Source: Alloalcanivorax balearicus MACL04 (lineage in GTDB: Bacteria > Pseudomonadota > Gammaproteobacteria > Pseudomonadales > Alcanivoracaceae). Taken from it: DNA of 57,924 nt. Positions 14,790 through 24,031 of the stretch are shown here, piece by piece. The translations under genes were made by a program, and so were the position numbers. The stretch lies in NCBI RefSeq assembly GCF_025532145.1, contig NZ_ARXS01000028.1, positions 1 to 57,924 on the forward strand, read 5' to 3'. The notes below the pieces were generated by a model. That model had not been told where the DNA came from. It searched no databases and saw nothing but the letters and a program-made list of their open reading frames with translations. The first letter of the stretch is position 1, and each line of letters starts with the position of its first letter.

Positions 14790-17615
14790 TCAGGGCCGCG
14801 CCGTGGTCGCCCGGTCCACCAGATACACCAGCCCGTGATAATCAATGCCGCCATGATGGCTGAGACCGATCTCGCAGGTGCGGCTGGTGGAGATGCCCTC
14901 GTCACAATGCCGCACGGTGTCGCGCAGATCGCGCAGGGCGTGGGCGTTGAGTTCCGGGGTGGTGAAGCCTTTGTCCCCGGCGAAGCCGCAGCAGTGAATC
15001 CCTTCCGGTACCACCACTTCCCGGGCACAGCGACGCGCTATGTCGATCAGCCCCGCGCTTTCCCCAAGATGCTGCGTGCTGCAGGTGACGTGCACCGCCA
15101 CCGACGTGTCCAGTGGTGAAAACGTGAGCCGGGAATACAGCTGCTCGCGGATGAACTTAACCGGGTCGTACAGCTTCAATCTCGGATCCAGGCCGCCTTG
15201 GACCAGCCGCAAGGTACAGGGGCTGGTGTCGCAATAAATCGGATCCTCGCCATCGCGGCTGGCTTTCAGCAGCGCCGCCGCCAATTGATCCCGTTTACGG
15301 TCCCCCTGTTCCGGATAGCCTTTGGAAGCGAAAGGCTGGCCGCAGCACAGGCTGTCCAGATCTTCCGGGAACACCACCTCGAAGCCTGCTTTTTCCAGCA
15401 GCGCCCGGGTTTTGTCGATCAGCGGCACCTGCTCCCGGTCGTTCAGCGACGGCCCCATGGCGCGGGAGACACAGGCGGCCAGATAGACCACGCGCGGACG
15501 CTGCCCGGCGGAAAGATGGTGATGGCGGGGCAGGGAGGTGGCTTGCGGCATGGCCGGCGTCCACATCGGGATGCGGTCGCCGGACAGCCGCCGCAGGCCA
15601 TTGGCAAGCGTTTGCAGCCGTTCTCCGCCGAGCAGTTTTTGCGCGGTGGTGGCGCCGCGCAAAGTGATCCGGGTGGCGCCGAGCGCGCCGCTGAAATGAT
15701 CGGCCAGCCGGTCGGCGGTGCCGGTGTGCCGGGCCTGTCCGGCTCTCAATTCACGCACCAGATCGCCGGTGTTGATGCCCACCGGGCAGCGCTGGGCGCA
15801 CAGGCCGGTGGCCGCGCAGGAATCGATGCCGCGATACAGATAGTCGTTCCAGAGCGCGGTGGCGCCGGCTCCGTCGCGGCGTTTGGCCTGAATGTCCCGC
15901 CATACCACGATGCGCTGGCGCGGTGTCAGGGTCAGGCCGCGGGAAGGGCACACCGGTTCGCAGAAGCCGCACTCGATGCACTTGTCGACGATCTCGTTGG
16001 CGGCGGGCAGCGGCTTGAGATGTTTCAGGTGAATGCGCGGGTCCTCGGACAACACCACATCCGGGTTGAGGATACCGGCGGGGTCGAGCAGCCGTTTGAT
16101 TTTCCACATCAGCTGATAGGCGTCGCGGCCCCATTCCAGTTCCACGAAGGGCGCCATGTTGCGGCCGGTACCGTGCTCGGCCTTGAGCGCGCCGCCGAAG
16201 TCTTCCGCCACCAGTTTGGCCACGTCGCCCATGAAGGCCTCATAGCGTTGTACCTGGGCCGGGTCGTCGAAGCCCTGGGTGAACACGAAATGCAGATTGC
16301 CTTCCAGGGCGTGGCCAAAGATGATCGCTTCGTCGTAGCGGTGTTTGTCGAACAGGGCGAGCAGACCGCGCACGCCGTCGGCGAGTTGTTCCACCGGGAA
16401 GGTCACGTCCTCGATGATCACCGTGGTGCCGGTGGGCCGCACCGCGCCCACCGCCGGAAAGGTGCCTTTGCGGATGGCCCAGAGTTGCTCGTTCACCGCC
16501 GCATCGGTGCTGAAATCCACCTGCTTCTCCACCGCGAAGGCGGCGAGGGCCTGACGAATACCTTGTAACTGTTCCAGCAGCAGGGTTTCGGCGGCGGCGC
16601 GGGATTCGATCAGCAAGGCGCAGGCGCCATCGGACAGGCCCGGCACCCAGCCGGGCATGCCCGGCTGGTCCTGTACCGAGCGCAGACTGCGGCGGTCGAG
16701 CAATTCCACCGCCGACACCGGTTGTTGCTTCAGCACCGGCACCGCCCGGCAGCAAGTGTCCACGTCGGGGAACACGATCAGGGCGCTGGCCCGGTGCGGG
16801 TACTCCGGCACGGTGTCGTAGGTGACCGCGCTGATGAAGCCAAGAATCCCTTCGGAGCCCACCATCAGATGGGTGAGAATATCCAGCGGATCGTCGTAAT
16901 CCACCAGCGCGTTCAGGGACAGGCCGGTGGTGTTCTTGAGACGGTATTTGTGACGGATGCGGCTGCTCAAGGCGTTGTCGGCGCGGGTCTCCCGGCCCAG
17001 TGCCGCCAATTGTTCGAGCAGGGTGGCGTGACTTTGCCGGAAGCGCCTGACGCTGTCCGCGTCCTCGGTGTCGAGCACGGTGCCGTCGGCCAGCACCAGG
17101 CGCATGCCGGCCAGGGTGTGGTAGGTGTTCTGGGCGGTGCCGCAGCACATGCCGCTGGAATTGTTGGCGACGATGCCGCCGATCTTGGCGGCGTTGATGG
17201 ACGCCGGATCCGGGCCGATCTTGCGGCCCAGCGGCGCCAGCCAGGCGTTGGCCTGGGCGCCGATGACGCCGGGTTGCAGGCGGATCTGTGCGCCGTCGTT
17301 GCGAATATCCCGGCCGTTCCACTGGTCGCCCAGCACGATCAGCACGGAATCACTGATGGCCTGGCCGGACAAACTGGTGCCGGCGGCGCGGAATGTCACT
17401 GGCACGGCATGCTCGCCGGCCAGTTTCAGCAGCGCCACCACTTCCGCTTCCGTTTCCACCCGGACCACCAGTTTCGGTATCAGACGGTAAAAGCTGGCGT
17501 CGGTGCCGAACGCCAGAGTGGACAACGGATCGTCGAAACGCCGTGAGGCGGGAATCAGGGTTTCCACCGCCCGTAGAAAAGGGGCGGGCAGCGGGCCATG
17601 GTCGGCAGCGGTCAT
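14790..17615 (-). CDS. dld: FAD- and Fe-S-dependent D-lactate dehydrogenase (Dld-II type)
   Basis: A 941-residue respiratory flavoprotein that oxidises D-lactate (or a related D-2-hydroxy acid) to pyruvate and feeds electrons to quinone. It has an FAD_binding_4 domain (about 45-180; GGIVANNSSGMCCGT), a C-terminal FAD-oxidase domain (about 225-520; VGSEGILGF, FGHALEGNLHF, KAEHGTGRNM), two [4Fe-4S] motifs (CIECGFCEPVCP at 546-556 and CAATGLCAQRCP at 600-610), and CCG-type cysteine motifs near the end (LCCGQPFASKG, HCCGFAGDKGF). This is the long flavin/Fe-S type known next to lutABC or lldD in pseudomonads. Its start overlaps the lutC stop by 4 bases, so it is the last gene of the lactate operon. 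Specificity for D-lactate is inferred from context. Confidence 0.9.
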   Translation of the reverse strand: MTAADHGPLPAPFLRAVETLIPASRRFDDPLSTLAFGTDASFYRLIPKLVVRVETEAEVVALLKLAGEHAVPVTFRAAGTSLSGQAISDSVLIVLGDQWNGRDIRNDGAQIRLQPGVIGAQANAWLAPLGRKIGPDPASINAAKIGGIVANNSSGMCCGTAQNTYHTLAGMRLVLADGTVLDTEDADSVRRFRQSHATLLEQLAALGRETRADNALSSRIRHKYRLKNTTGLSLNALVDYDDPLDILTHLMVGSEGILGFISAVTYDTVPEYPHRASALIVFPDVDTCCRAVPVLKQQPVSAVELLDRRSLRSVQDQPGMPGWVPGLSDGACALLIESRAAAETLLLEQLQGIRQALAAFAVEKQVDFSTDAAVNEQLWAIRKGTFPAVGAVRPTGTTVIIEDVTFPVEQLADGVRGLLALFDKHRYDEAIIFGHALEGNLHFVFTQGFDDPAQVQRYEAFMGDVAKLVAEDFGGALKAEHGTGRNMAPFVELEWGRDAYQLMWKIKRLLDPAGILNPDVVLSEDPRIHLKHLKPLPAANEIVDKCIECGFCEPVCPSRGLTLTPRQRIVVWRDIQAKRRDGAGATALWNDYLYRGIDSCAATGLCAQRCPVGINTGDLVRELRAGQARHTGTADRLADHFSGALGATRITLRGATTAQKLLGGERLQTLANGLRRLSGDRIPMWTPAMPQATSLPRHHHLSAGQRPRVVYLAACVSRAMGPSLNDREQVPLIDKTRALLEKAGFEVVFPEDLDSLCCGQPFASKGYPEQGDRKRDQLAAALLKASRDGEDPIYCDTSPCTLRLVQGGLDPRLKLYDPVKFIREQLYSRLTFSPLDTSVAVHVTCSTQHLGESAGLIDIARRCAREVVVPEGIHCCGFAGDKGFTTPELNAHALRDLRDTVRHCDEGISTSRTCEIGLSHHGGIDYHGLVYLVDRATTARP

Positions 17616-18283
17616 GCGTCCTCCAGAATCAGTACCACCAGGTCCTTGGGGCCGTGGGCGCCGTAGGCCAGTACCTGCTCGATGTCGGCGGTCTTGGACG
17701 GGCCGGAAATCAACAGCGCGTTGGTGGGCATGCCGGCGCGCCAGTTCAAGGCGCGCTGGGCTTCATAGAGATTGTCATGGATGGTGCTGGCGCGCAGTAG
17801 CGCGAAATGCACCGGGGGCACCAGACTCATCAAGCGCGGTTCGTGGCGGTCCGGGCACAGAATCAGACTGCCGGTGGCGGCGATGGCGCCTACCGTGCCG
17901 GTGAGACTGGCCGGGGTGTCATGGAACAGCTCGTGTTTCCACTCTTCCACGGGCCGGTCGTAGGCGTGTAACGCCGGCGCATCGGAACGGTGCTGCCAGT
18001 GCTCGCTCAGCTGCCGGCCGTGGTCGGTCCGCGGCGCGATCAGCAGGCGGGTCAGTTGCTTTTTCGCGAGCAGATCGGCGAGCAGGGCTGGCCATCGGGT
18101 CTGGTCGGTGAGGTGAATTTCCGTGCGCACTGCTTCCATCAATTCCCGCAAGCGGGCCATGCGCTGCTCCGGCGGATAGCGCCAGGGTTCGGTGACCAGC
18201 GTCTCGTCGAAATCGTCCGGCAGTGCTTCGGTGCCGGCCAGGCTGTGCCGGAGTTTGTCGAGAATGCGGGCTTTGGCGCTCAT
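17612..18283 (-). CDS. lutC: L-lactate utilization protein LutC
   Basis: A 223-residue LutC/YkgG (LUD-domain) protein, third part of the LutABC complex that oxidises L-lactate to pyruvate. Family features include TEIHLTDQTRWPALLADLLA, GTVGAIAATGSLIL and the C-terminal ISGPSKTADIEQVLAYGAHGP. It overlaps lutB and dld by 4 bases at either end (ATGA junctions), which indicates translational coupling. The molecular role of LutC is less clear than that of LutA and LutB; it has no iron-sulfur motif. Confidence 0.92.
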   Translation of the reverse strand: MSAKARILDKLRHSLAGTEALPDDFDETLVTEPWRYPPEQRMARLRELMEAVRTEIHLTDQTRWPALLADLLAKKQLTRLLIAPRTDHGRQLSEHWQHRSDAPALHAYDRPVEEWKHELFHDTPASLTGTVGAIAATGSLILCPDRHEPRLMSLVPPVHFALLRASTIHDNLYEAQRALNWRAGMPTNALLISGPSKTADIEQVLAYGAHGPKDLVVLILEDA

Positions 18284-19719
18284 CGGGACTGCTCCAGATG
18301 TTTGCGGGCCAGTTCGTGCAGGGAACGGGCGGCGGGTTTGGGGGCGCCGCGGTGCTCGGTCCAGGGGCCCAGACGCGAGGGTGTCAGCGCGCGCAAGCGG
18401 GTGGCGAAGAAGCGGAACAGCCGGTACAGCAGCGGGCGCGTGTACAGCGTGCGCCAGAGCTTCCAGACGGTACTCTCCAGTGCCGAGTATTTGCTGCCCT
18501 GGCCGCGCATCACCGCGTGCCCGGGGTCCGGACGGGACACGTTCTCTTCGCGCAAGCGCCGCAACAGCGATGGAATCGGAATCCGCACCGGGCAGACTTC
18601 GCCGCAGGCGCCGCAGAGGGAAGACGCGCTGGGATGGTCCGGCACTTTGTCCAGGCCGACCAGGTGCGGGGTGATGATGGCGCCGATGGGGCCGGGGTAG
18701 ACCTCGCCATAGGTGTGGCCGCCGACGCGGGTGTACACCGGGCAGTGATTCATGCAGGCGCCGCAGCGGATGCAGTTCAGGGTCTGCCGCAGTTCACCGT
18801 CGGCGAAGGCCTGGCTGCGACCGTTGTCGAGCAGCACCAGATGCACTTCTTCCGGCCCGTCGCGCTCGCCGGCCTGGCGCGGACGGGAGATCATGTTGAT
18901 GTAGGTGGTGATCGGCTGCCCCAGGGCGGAGCGGGTCAGCAACGAGAGCAGCGGCACTACATCACGCAGATGCGCCACCACTTTTTCGATGCCGGTGACG
19001 GCGATGTGCACCTTGGGCACGGTGGTGCTCATGCGGCCGTTGCCTTCATTTTCCACCAGCACCAGGGTGCCGGTTTCGGCCACCGCGAAATTGACGCCGG
19101 AGACACCGATGTCGGCGTCAAAGAATTTTTGCCGCAGTATCCGGCGGCCAGTCTGAATCAATTCGTTGACGTCGCGGGTGTAGGGTTCGCCCAGTTCCCG
19201 TTCGAACAGCCGGGCCACCTGATCGGCGTTCTTGTGGATCGCCGGCATGATGATGTGCGAGGGCTTCTCGTGGTCGAGCTGAATGATGTACTCGCCCATG
19301 TCCGATTCCAGACACTCGATACCGTGGTCAGCGAGGACATGGTTCATGTCCATCTCCTCGCTGACCATGGACTTGCCCTTGATCACCTGCCTGGCCTGGC
19401 GGCGCTCGGCGATGTCGAGGACGATGCGATTGGCCTGCTCGGTGGTTTCCGCCCAGTGCACCTGGATGCCGTTGGCGGTGAGATTGCTTTCCAGTTGCTC
19501 CAACAGATCCGGCAGCCGGGACAGCGCGCGGGCGCGGATGTGATTGCCCAGGGTGCGCAACCGTTCGCGCTCGTCGGCGTCGCTGAAGGCGGCGGCGCGC
19601 TTCTCCATCAGCGAGTCCATGGCACCGCGAAAATTGCGTCTGAGTTGGGCGTCCCCCAGCGCATCACGGGCGCGGCTGTTGAATTCATCCCGTAGCGGGA
19701 TGCGCGCGGGCTGGCTCAT
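18280..19719 (-). CDS. lutB: Iron-sulfur protein LutB of the L-lactate oxidation complex
   Basis: A 479-residue protein. The start at 19719 (MSQPARIPLRDEF) overlaps the lutA stop by 4 bases; a longer in-frame extension upstream is a shadow of lutA. It combines an LUD domain (residues 60-290; KGKSMVSEEMDMNHVL, GVSGVNFAVAETGTLVLVENEG) with two ferredoxin-like clusters (CIRCGACMNHCPVY, then CGACGEVCPVRIP) and a C-terminal helical segment of the DUF3390 type. It should carry electrons from lactate oxidation to the respiratory chain. Confidence 0.93.
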   Translation of the reverse strand: MSQPARIPLRDEFNSRARDALGDAQLRRNFRGAMDSLMEKRAAAFSDADERERLRTLGNHIRARALSRLPDLLEQLESNLTANGIQVHWAETTEQANRIVLDIAERRQARQVIKGKSMVSEEMDMNHVLADHGIECLESDMGEYIIQLDHEKPSHIIMPAIHKNADQVARLFERELGEPYTRDVNELIQTGRRILRQKFFDADIGVSGVNFAVAETGTLVLVENEGNGRMSTTVPKVHIAVTGIEKVVAHLRDVVPLLSLLTRSALGQPITTYINMISRPRQAGERDGPEEVHLVLLDNGRSQAFADGELRQTLNCIRCGACMNHCPVYTRVGGHTYGEVYPGPIGAIITPHLVGLDKVPDHPSASSLCGACGEVCPVRIPIPSLLRRLREENVSRPDPGHAVMRGQGSKYSALESTVWKLWRTLYTRPLLYRLFRFFATRLRALTPSRLGPWTEHRGAPKPAARSLHELARKHLEQSR

Positions 19720-20537
19720 GGCTGGCCTCCGGTGCGTTGCCAAAGAAAGCTGGCCAGATGCTGACCTTGCAGGGGCGCCCGCTGTTTTTTCAGGGCGCCG
19801 TTGATGTTCATCAGGCAGCCGGCGTCCGCGCTCACCACGCGGGTGGCGCCGCTGTCGCGCAGGGAACGGGTCTTGTCCGCCACCATGGCGCCGGAAATAT
19901 CCGGCATGCGCACACAGAAAGTGCCGCCGAAACCGCAGCACTCGCTTTCATGATCATGGTCCACTCGGCGTACCCCGGACAACTGATCGAGCAGAGCGCG
20001 GCCGTGATGGTGAGTGTGCATTTCCCGGCGGGCGCTGCAGGAGGTGTGCAGGGCCACCTCGGTGGGCGGGCCCTGATCGTGCAACTCAACCCGGCAAACA
20101 TGCAGCAGGAACTCCGCCAGTTCATAGGTGCGTTCCGCCACGGCCCTGGCCCGTGCCAGGGTATCGGGCTCGCCGGCGAACAGCTCCTGGTAATGATGGC
20201 GGAACATGCCGGCACAGGAACCGGAAGGCACCACCACCGGCCAGTCCTGGTCGAACAGCGCCAGCTGCGCGCGCGCCACTTCGCGCGCCTGATCGGTGTA
20301 GCCGCTGGTGTAGGCCGGCTGGCCGCAGCAGCTTTGCGCCTGGGGAAAAACCACCTGAATCCCCTCCCGTTCCAGTAACCGTATGGCATCCATGCCGGCC
20401 TCCGGGAAAAACAGATCCACCACGCAGGTACCGAACAGATAAATCCGCTCGGGTTTGTGCTCGGGATAAGTCCGGGGCGCCGCGTCCGGCTCGGCAGTGC
20501 GGGTGGCCTGGGGAACGAAGGTGCGGGGAGCGTTCAT
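19716..20537 (-). CDS. lutA: CCG-domain protein LutA of the L-lactate oxidation complex
   Basis: A 273-residue protein. The start at 20537 (MNAPRTF) has AAGGAA upstream and falls 13 bases after the lldP stop; a GTG 39 bases earlier would overlap lldP. Two cysteine-rich CCG domains are visible: GTCVVDLFFPEAG with SCCGQPAYTSG and GSCAGMFRHH, then CSARREMH with ECCGFGGTFCVRM. These resemble heterodisulfide-reductase/GlpC-type domains that bind Fe-S clusters. The N-terminal 30 residues are an extra charged extension relative to usual LutA. Confidence 0.92.
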   Translation of the reverse strand: MNAPRTFVPQATRTAEPDAAPRTYPEHKPERIYLFGTCVVDLFFPEAGMDAIRLLEREGIQVVFPQAQSCCGQPAYTSGYTDQAREVARAQLALFDQDWPVVVPSGSCAGMFRHHYQELFAGEPDTLARARAVAERTYELAEFLLHVCRVELHDQGPPTEVALHTSCSARREMHTHHHGRALLDQLSGVRRVDHDHESECCGFGGTFCVRMPDISGAMVADKTRSLRDSGATRVVSADAGCLMNINGALKKQRAPLQGQHLASFLWQRTGGQP

Positions 20538-20550
20538 GGCGGTGATTCCT

Positions 20551-22242
20551 TCATTGAACCAGCGGGTCGGTGACACCGAGGAGGTAGAGCGCCACCAGGG
20601 CGATCAGTCCTGTCATCATCACATAATAAAACGTCGGCCAGATGGTTTTGCGCAAAGTCGCCCCTTCCTGACCGAGCAGGCCGACGGTGGCGGAGGCGGC
20701 CACCACATTGTGGATCGCCACCATGTTACCGGCGGCGGCGCCGACCGCCTGGGCCGCCACCATCATGGCACCGGACAGCCCCAGGCTGTGGGCAACGCCA
20801 TACTGAAACTGGCTGAACATCATGTTGCTGACCGTGTTGGAACCGGCCAAAAAAGCCCCCAGCGCGCCCACGGCGGGCGCGAACAGGGGGTAAATGCCGC
20901 CGACGCTATCCGCTACGTAGCGGGCCATGGCAATCGGCATGCTAGGCAGATCCGAGGCATTGACGCCGGAGTTGATCAGAATCCGCACCATCGGCACGGT
21001 GAACAACAACACGAACCCGGCGCTGAGCAGAACGCCGGAGGATTCCTTCACCGCCGCGCCCAGGGCGGCGGGTTTCATGCGGTGCAGGAAAAAGGTGATG
21101 GCCACCACCGTGACCAGGATGCCGCCGGGCAGATACAGCGGCTGGACGTTGGCGCTGATGCCGGTTTCCCCGAGCAGGTCGCTGCAGCCGATGGCCACGC
21201 TCTTCAACGCCGCGCCGATTTCCGGGAACACCCGGCTGATCACCAGCAATACCCCGACCAGCACGTAGGGCAGCCAGGCGCGCAGGGTGCCCATGGGGCG
21301 GCCGGTCAAATCCGCCACCTTGATTTCCAGGCTGCCCAGCCACTGCCGTGGCCAGTGCTCGCGGTCGGCGAAATCCCACTGCTGTTTGGGGACCAGGAAG
21401 TTCAAACGAATGGCGGTGGTGACGATGGCCAGGCCGATCAGGCCGCCGAGCAGGGACGGGAACTCCGGGCCGAGCAGCAGGCCGGTGGCCAGATAGGGCA
21501 GAGTGAAGGCAAGGCCGGCGAACAACGCGAACGGCAGCACTTCGAAGCCGGCTTTCCAGCTTTTGTCCTTGCCGAAAAAGCGGGTCAGCATCAACACCAT
21601 GATCATCGGCATGATGGTACCCACCAGGGCGTGGGTGATGGCCACGCTACTGGTGATCTGCTGCAGAAACTGCTCCCAGCTGGAACCGCGCTCGGTCAGC
21701 TCGAGGCTCAGGGCGGCGCTGTCCAGACCGCTGGTGACGCCGACCACAATGGGCGTGCCGACGGCGCCGAAGGAAACCGGGGTGCTTTGCACCAGCATGC
21801 CCATCAGTACCGCCGCCAGGGCCGGGAAACCGATCGCCACCAGCAAGGGCGCGGCGATGGCGGCGGTGGTGCCGAATCCGGAGGCGCCCTCGATGAAACT
21901 GCCGAACAACCAGGCGATGACGATGGCCTGAATGCGACGGTCCGGGCTGAGTGTGGTGAAGCCCTTATGAATCACGGCAATGGCGCCGGAATGCTTGAGT
22001 GTGTTGAGCAGCAGCAGCGCACCGAAGATGATCCACAACAACCCCAGAGTGATCACCAGCCCTTGAAGCGTGGAGGCGAGCAGGCGGTTGAAACTCATGT
22101 CCCAGACCAACAGGGCCACCATGGCGGAGAACAGGTACACCACCGGCATGGCGCGACGGGCAGGCCAGCGCAGGCCAATCAGCAGTAGTGCGGCAAGAAC
22201 GATGGGAGAGAAGGCGAAAAGAGCAAGCAGGCCAGGTTGCAT
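20551..22242 (-). CDS. lldP: L-lactate permease LldP
   Basis: A 563-residue inner-membrane transporter of the LctP family (lactate/H+ symport), with about 13 hydrophobic segments. Conserved stretches include [35 protein letters not shown], the [16 protein letters not shown] motif and [20 protein letters not shown]. It is the first gene of the lactate operon, with AAGGAG just upstream of the start. A palindromic operator lies at 22296-22312, 54 bases before the start. LctP permeases carry D- and L-lactate and often glycolate, which suits an operon with both L- and D-lactate oxidising enzymes. Confidence 0.94.
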   Translation of the reverse strand: MQPGLLALFAFSPIVLAALLLIGLRWPARRAMPVVYLFSAMVALLVWDMSFNRLLASTLQGLVITLGLLWIIFGALLLLNTLKHSGAIAVIHKGFTTLSPDRRIQAIVIAWLFGSFIEGASGFGTTAAIAAPLLVAIGFPALAAVLMGMLVQSTPVSFGAVGTPIVVGVTSGLDSAALSLELTERGSSWEQFLQQITSSVAITHALVGTIMPMIMVLMLTRFFGKDKSWKAGFEVLPFALFAGLAFTLPYLATGLLLGPEFPSLLGGLIGLAIVTTAIRLNFLVPKQQWDFADREHWPRQWLGSLEIKVADLTGRPMGTLRAWLPYVLVGVLLVISRVFPEIGAALKSVAIGCSDLLGETGISANVQPLYLPGGILVTVVAITFFLHRMKPAALGAAVKESSGVLLSAGFVLLFTVPMVRILINSGVNASDLPSMPIAMARYVADSVGGIYPLFAPAVGALGAFLAGSNTVSNMMFSQFQYGVAHSLGLSGAMMVAAQAVGAAAGNMVAIHNVVAASATVGLLGQEGATLRKTIWPTFYYVMMTGLIALVALYLLGVTDPLVQ

Positions 22243-22295
22243 GGCGCGAAAGTCTCCTTGGTATTGTTGTTTGCATCGTCGAAAGGGTTTGTGTA

Positions 22296-22312
22296 AATTG
22301 GTCTTACCAATT
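22296..22312. promoter_or_regulatory. Operator upstream of lldP
   Basis: AATTGGTCTTACCAATT, a 17-base palindrome with the TGGT-N3-ACCA core expected for LldR/FadR-type GntR regulators. It overlaps the likely lldP promoter. Confidence 0.8.
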
Positions 22313-22390
22313 ATCCAAATTGAAAAACTAGCCTAAAAGCTGATCCTTGGTGCGTCAAGCCAGGGATCGGTACGACCTTTGTCCAGGGAG

Positions 22391-22501
22391 CCTCTGAAAA
22401 CGTCATGCCGGACTTGATCCGGCATCTCCTTCTACGAAGCTATGTGCCCTGCGGAGGGAGATCCCGGGTCAAGCCCGGGATGACGGGGCGTTTTTCAGAG
22501 G
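22391..22501. repeat. MITE-like element with CCTCTGAAAA terminal inverted repeats
   Basis: 111 bp bounded by CCTCTGAAAA and TTTTCAGAGG (perfect 10-bp inverted repeats), continued inside by CGTCATGCCGG and CCCGGGATGACG. It holds internal hairpins (GGACTTGATCC, CCCGGGTCAAGCCCGGG). A related, rearranged copy is at 9854-9995. No coding capacity. No target duplication is evident. Confidence 0.7.
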
Positions 22502-22559
22502 GTTCCGGGTGATCGGGGGGCCGGCTGGCGTGAAGATTTGGATAATCGCAGGATAATTT

Positions 22560-22576
22560 AATTGGTAAGGCCAATT
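22560..22576. promoter_or_regulatory. Operator upstream of the lactate regulator gene
   Basis: AATTGGTAAGGCCAATT differs by one base from the reverse complement of the lldP operator. It ends 12 bases before the regulator's ATG, consistent with autoregulation. Confidence 0.8.
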
Positions 22577-22588
22577 CTCGAGGTGAGT

Positions 22589-23353
22589 ATGAATACGGGA
22601 CAAGTCCGTCATCGGCGACTTTCCGATGAGATCGTGGAGAAGTTGGAAACGATGATTCTGGAGGGCAGTTTCAAGGCCGGAGAGCGTTTGCCGGCGGAAC
22701 GCGCCCTGGCGGAGCAGTTCGGTGTGTCGCGGCCCTCCCTGCGTGAAGCGATTCAGCAGCTGGTGGTGCGGGGCCTGCTGACCAGCCGCCAGGGCGGCGG
22801 CACTTTCGTGGCCCAGCAGTTGGGTTCCACTTTCAGTGATCCGTTGCTGCATCTGCTGGAAAAGCACAGCGCCGCCCAGCAGGATCTGCTGGAATTTCGT
22901 CACACCCTGGAAGGGGCCTGCGCCTATTACGCCGCGCAGCGGGCCACGGAACTGGATCGCCAGCGTCTGCGCGATGCGTTCGAGACCCTGCATCGCTGCT
23001 ATAGCGACGCCAAGGTGGCTCGCGCCGAGGAAGGCGCCGCCGATGCCGCCTTCCATCTGGCCATTGCCGAAGCCAGCCACAACGCCGTGCTGCTGCATAC
23101 CATTCGCGGTCTGTTCGAGCTGCTCAAGCACAATGTGGTCACCAACATCGGCGGCATGTACGAACAGCGGGACGAAACCCGCGACATGTTGCTGGCCCAG
23201 CACCGTCAGCTTCTCGACGCCATCCTTGAACAGCGCGCGGAGGACGCCCGCGCGGTGGCGCAGAATCACATCAGCTACGTGCGCGAAGTGCTCGATGAAG
23301 CGCGCCAGCAGGCGCAACGAGTGGAGCGGGCCGAGCGCCGCGGGCGGCGTTGA
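22589..23353 (+). CDS. lldR: GntR/FadR-family lactate regulator (LldR/LutR-like)
   Basis: A 254-residue transcription factor, start chosen at MNTGQVRHRRLSDEIVEK with GAGGTGAG upstream. The N-terminal winged helix (residues 8-75) shows GERLPAERALAEQFGVSRPSLREAIQQL and RQGGGTFVAQ. The C-terminal FCD domain (residues about 100-225) has the metal-binding pattern D...H...H...H (ADAAFHLAIAEASHN, LLAQHRQLLDAI, AVAQNHISYV). Divergent placement from lldP and a matching operator at each promoter make a lactate-responsive repressor/activator the simplest reading; symbol by context. Confidence 0.88.
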   Translation: MNTGQVRHRRLSDEIVEKLETMILEGSFKAGERLPAERALAEQFGVSRPSLREAIQQLVVRGLLTSRQGGGTFVAQQLGSTFSDPLLHLLEKHSAAQQDLLEFRHTLEGACAYYAAQRATELDRQRLRDAFETLHRCYSDAKVARAEEGAADAAFHLAIAEASHNAVLLHTIRGLFELLKHNVVTNIGGMYEQRDETRDMLLAQHRQLLDAILEQRAEDARAVAQNHISYVREVLDEARQQAQRVERAERRGRR

Positions 23354-23369
23354 GGGCCCGGTATACCCG

Positions 23370-23590
23370 CCGTGGGAAGCTTGCTTGCAAGCAAGCTCCC
23401 ACAGCGGCTTCGTAGGGCAAACTGTGGGAGCCAGCCTGCTGGCGAATGTGGCCTCTGATGTGGGGTGTTCGCTTGCAGGCAAGCTTCCCACAGCGGCTTC
23501 GTAGGGCAAACTGTGGGAGCCAGCCTGCTGGCGAATGCGGCCTCTGATGTGGGGTATTCGCTGCAGGCAAGCTTCCAGCAGCGGCTTCGT
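23370..23590. repeat. REP-like palindromic repeat array
   Basis: At least six half-units: GGGAAGCTTGCTTGCAAGCAAG, two nearly identical copies of GTGGGAGCCAGCCTGCTGGCG followed by AATGTGGCCTCTGATGTGGG, and TTCGCTTGCAGGCAAGCTTCC, separated by ACAGCGGCTTCGTAGGGCAA. The about-95-base doubled unit shows tandem duplication. Confidence 0.85.
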
Positions 23591-24031
23591 GGTCTGGTCC
23601 GTGGGAACCCGCTTTGGTGAACGTGATCGCCATCACAAAAACAGGACGGCGAATTTCGCTTGTGCGACGAAGAATGGTCGCTTGACGTCTGTCGGGATTA
23701 TGAAAATGTTTTATGCCGTACCGGCAAACTTCCTCATTCAGCGCCGAAGAACCGGCGTTAGCGCTTTGATACGATTCACTTTCCTTACTGTCATCGAGCT
23801 GTCTTCAACGGGTGGGATCATGACGCTTTATGGTCAGTTATAACCCCTTTATAAAGGCCTGTTCGTTGTGGTTATTTGGTTGACAAACTTGGTGGTATAA
23901 AAGAAAAAGACGAGCTGAGATATTCCTATTACGGATATGGGAATGACATCATCAACAGGGAGCGTTCCATCTGTGATCTTTCCGCGCACTTCTTCTGATT
24001 CCCCTCTTTCCCAACACCGTAGAGCGGCGCC
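23591..24031. other. Intergenic region before the type VI island
   Basis: AT-richer than its surroundings, with a 12-base palindrome CCTTTATAAAGG at 23846-23857. No gene is supported; the vgrG promoter is presumably here, but no clear consensus was seen. Confidence 0.5.

Larger units (their letters stand above)
22243..22588. other. Divergent lldP/lldR promoter region
   Basis: Holds two near-identical operators next to each gene (22296-22312, 22560-22576), similar ATTTGGATAAT stretches beside each operator, and between them an inserted 111-bp palindromic element (22391-22501). No gene. Confidence 0.75.

Noticed and set aside
15198-16568. 456-codon plus-strand frame opposite dld
   Set aside because: Shadow of the flavoprotein gene; no family signature.
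19720-19941. Upstream extension of lutB
   Set aside because: The added residues are a shadow of lutA; the start at 19719 with a 4-base overlap fits the operon.
20497-22188. 563-codon plus-strand frame opposite lldP
   Set aside because: His/Gln/Gly-rich antisense product of a real permease gene.
23370-23590. Repeat array considered as a CRISPR
   Set aside because: Units are palindromic, alternate in orientation and lack unique spacers of constant length; they match REP-like elements elsewhere in the window.
23878-23895. TTGACA followed by TATAAA upstream of vgrG as a sigma-70 promoter
   Set aside because: The spacing is only about 10 bases, too short for a -35/-10 pair.
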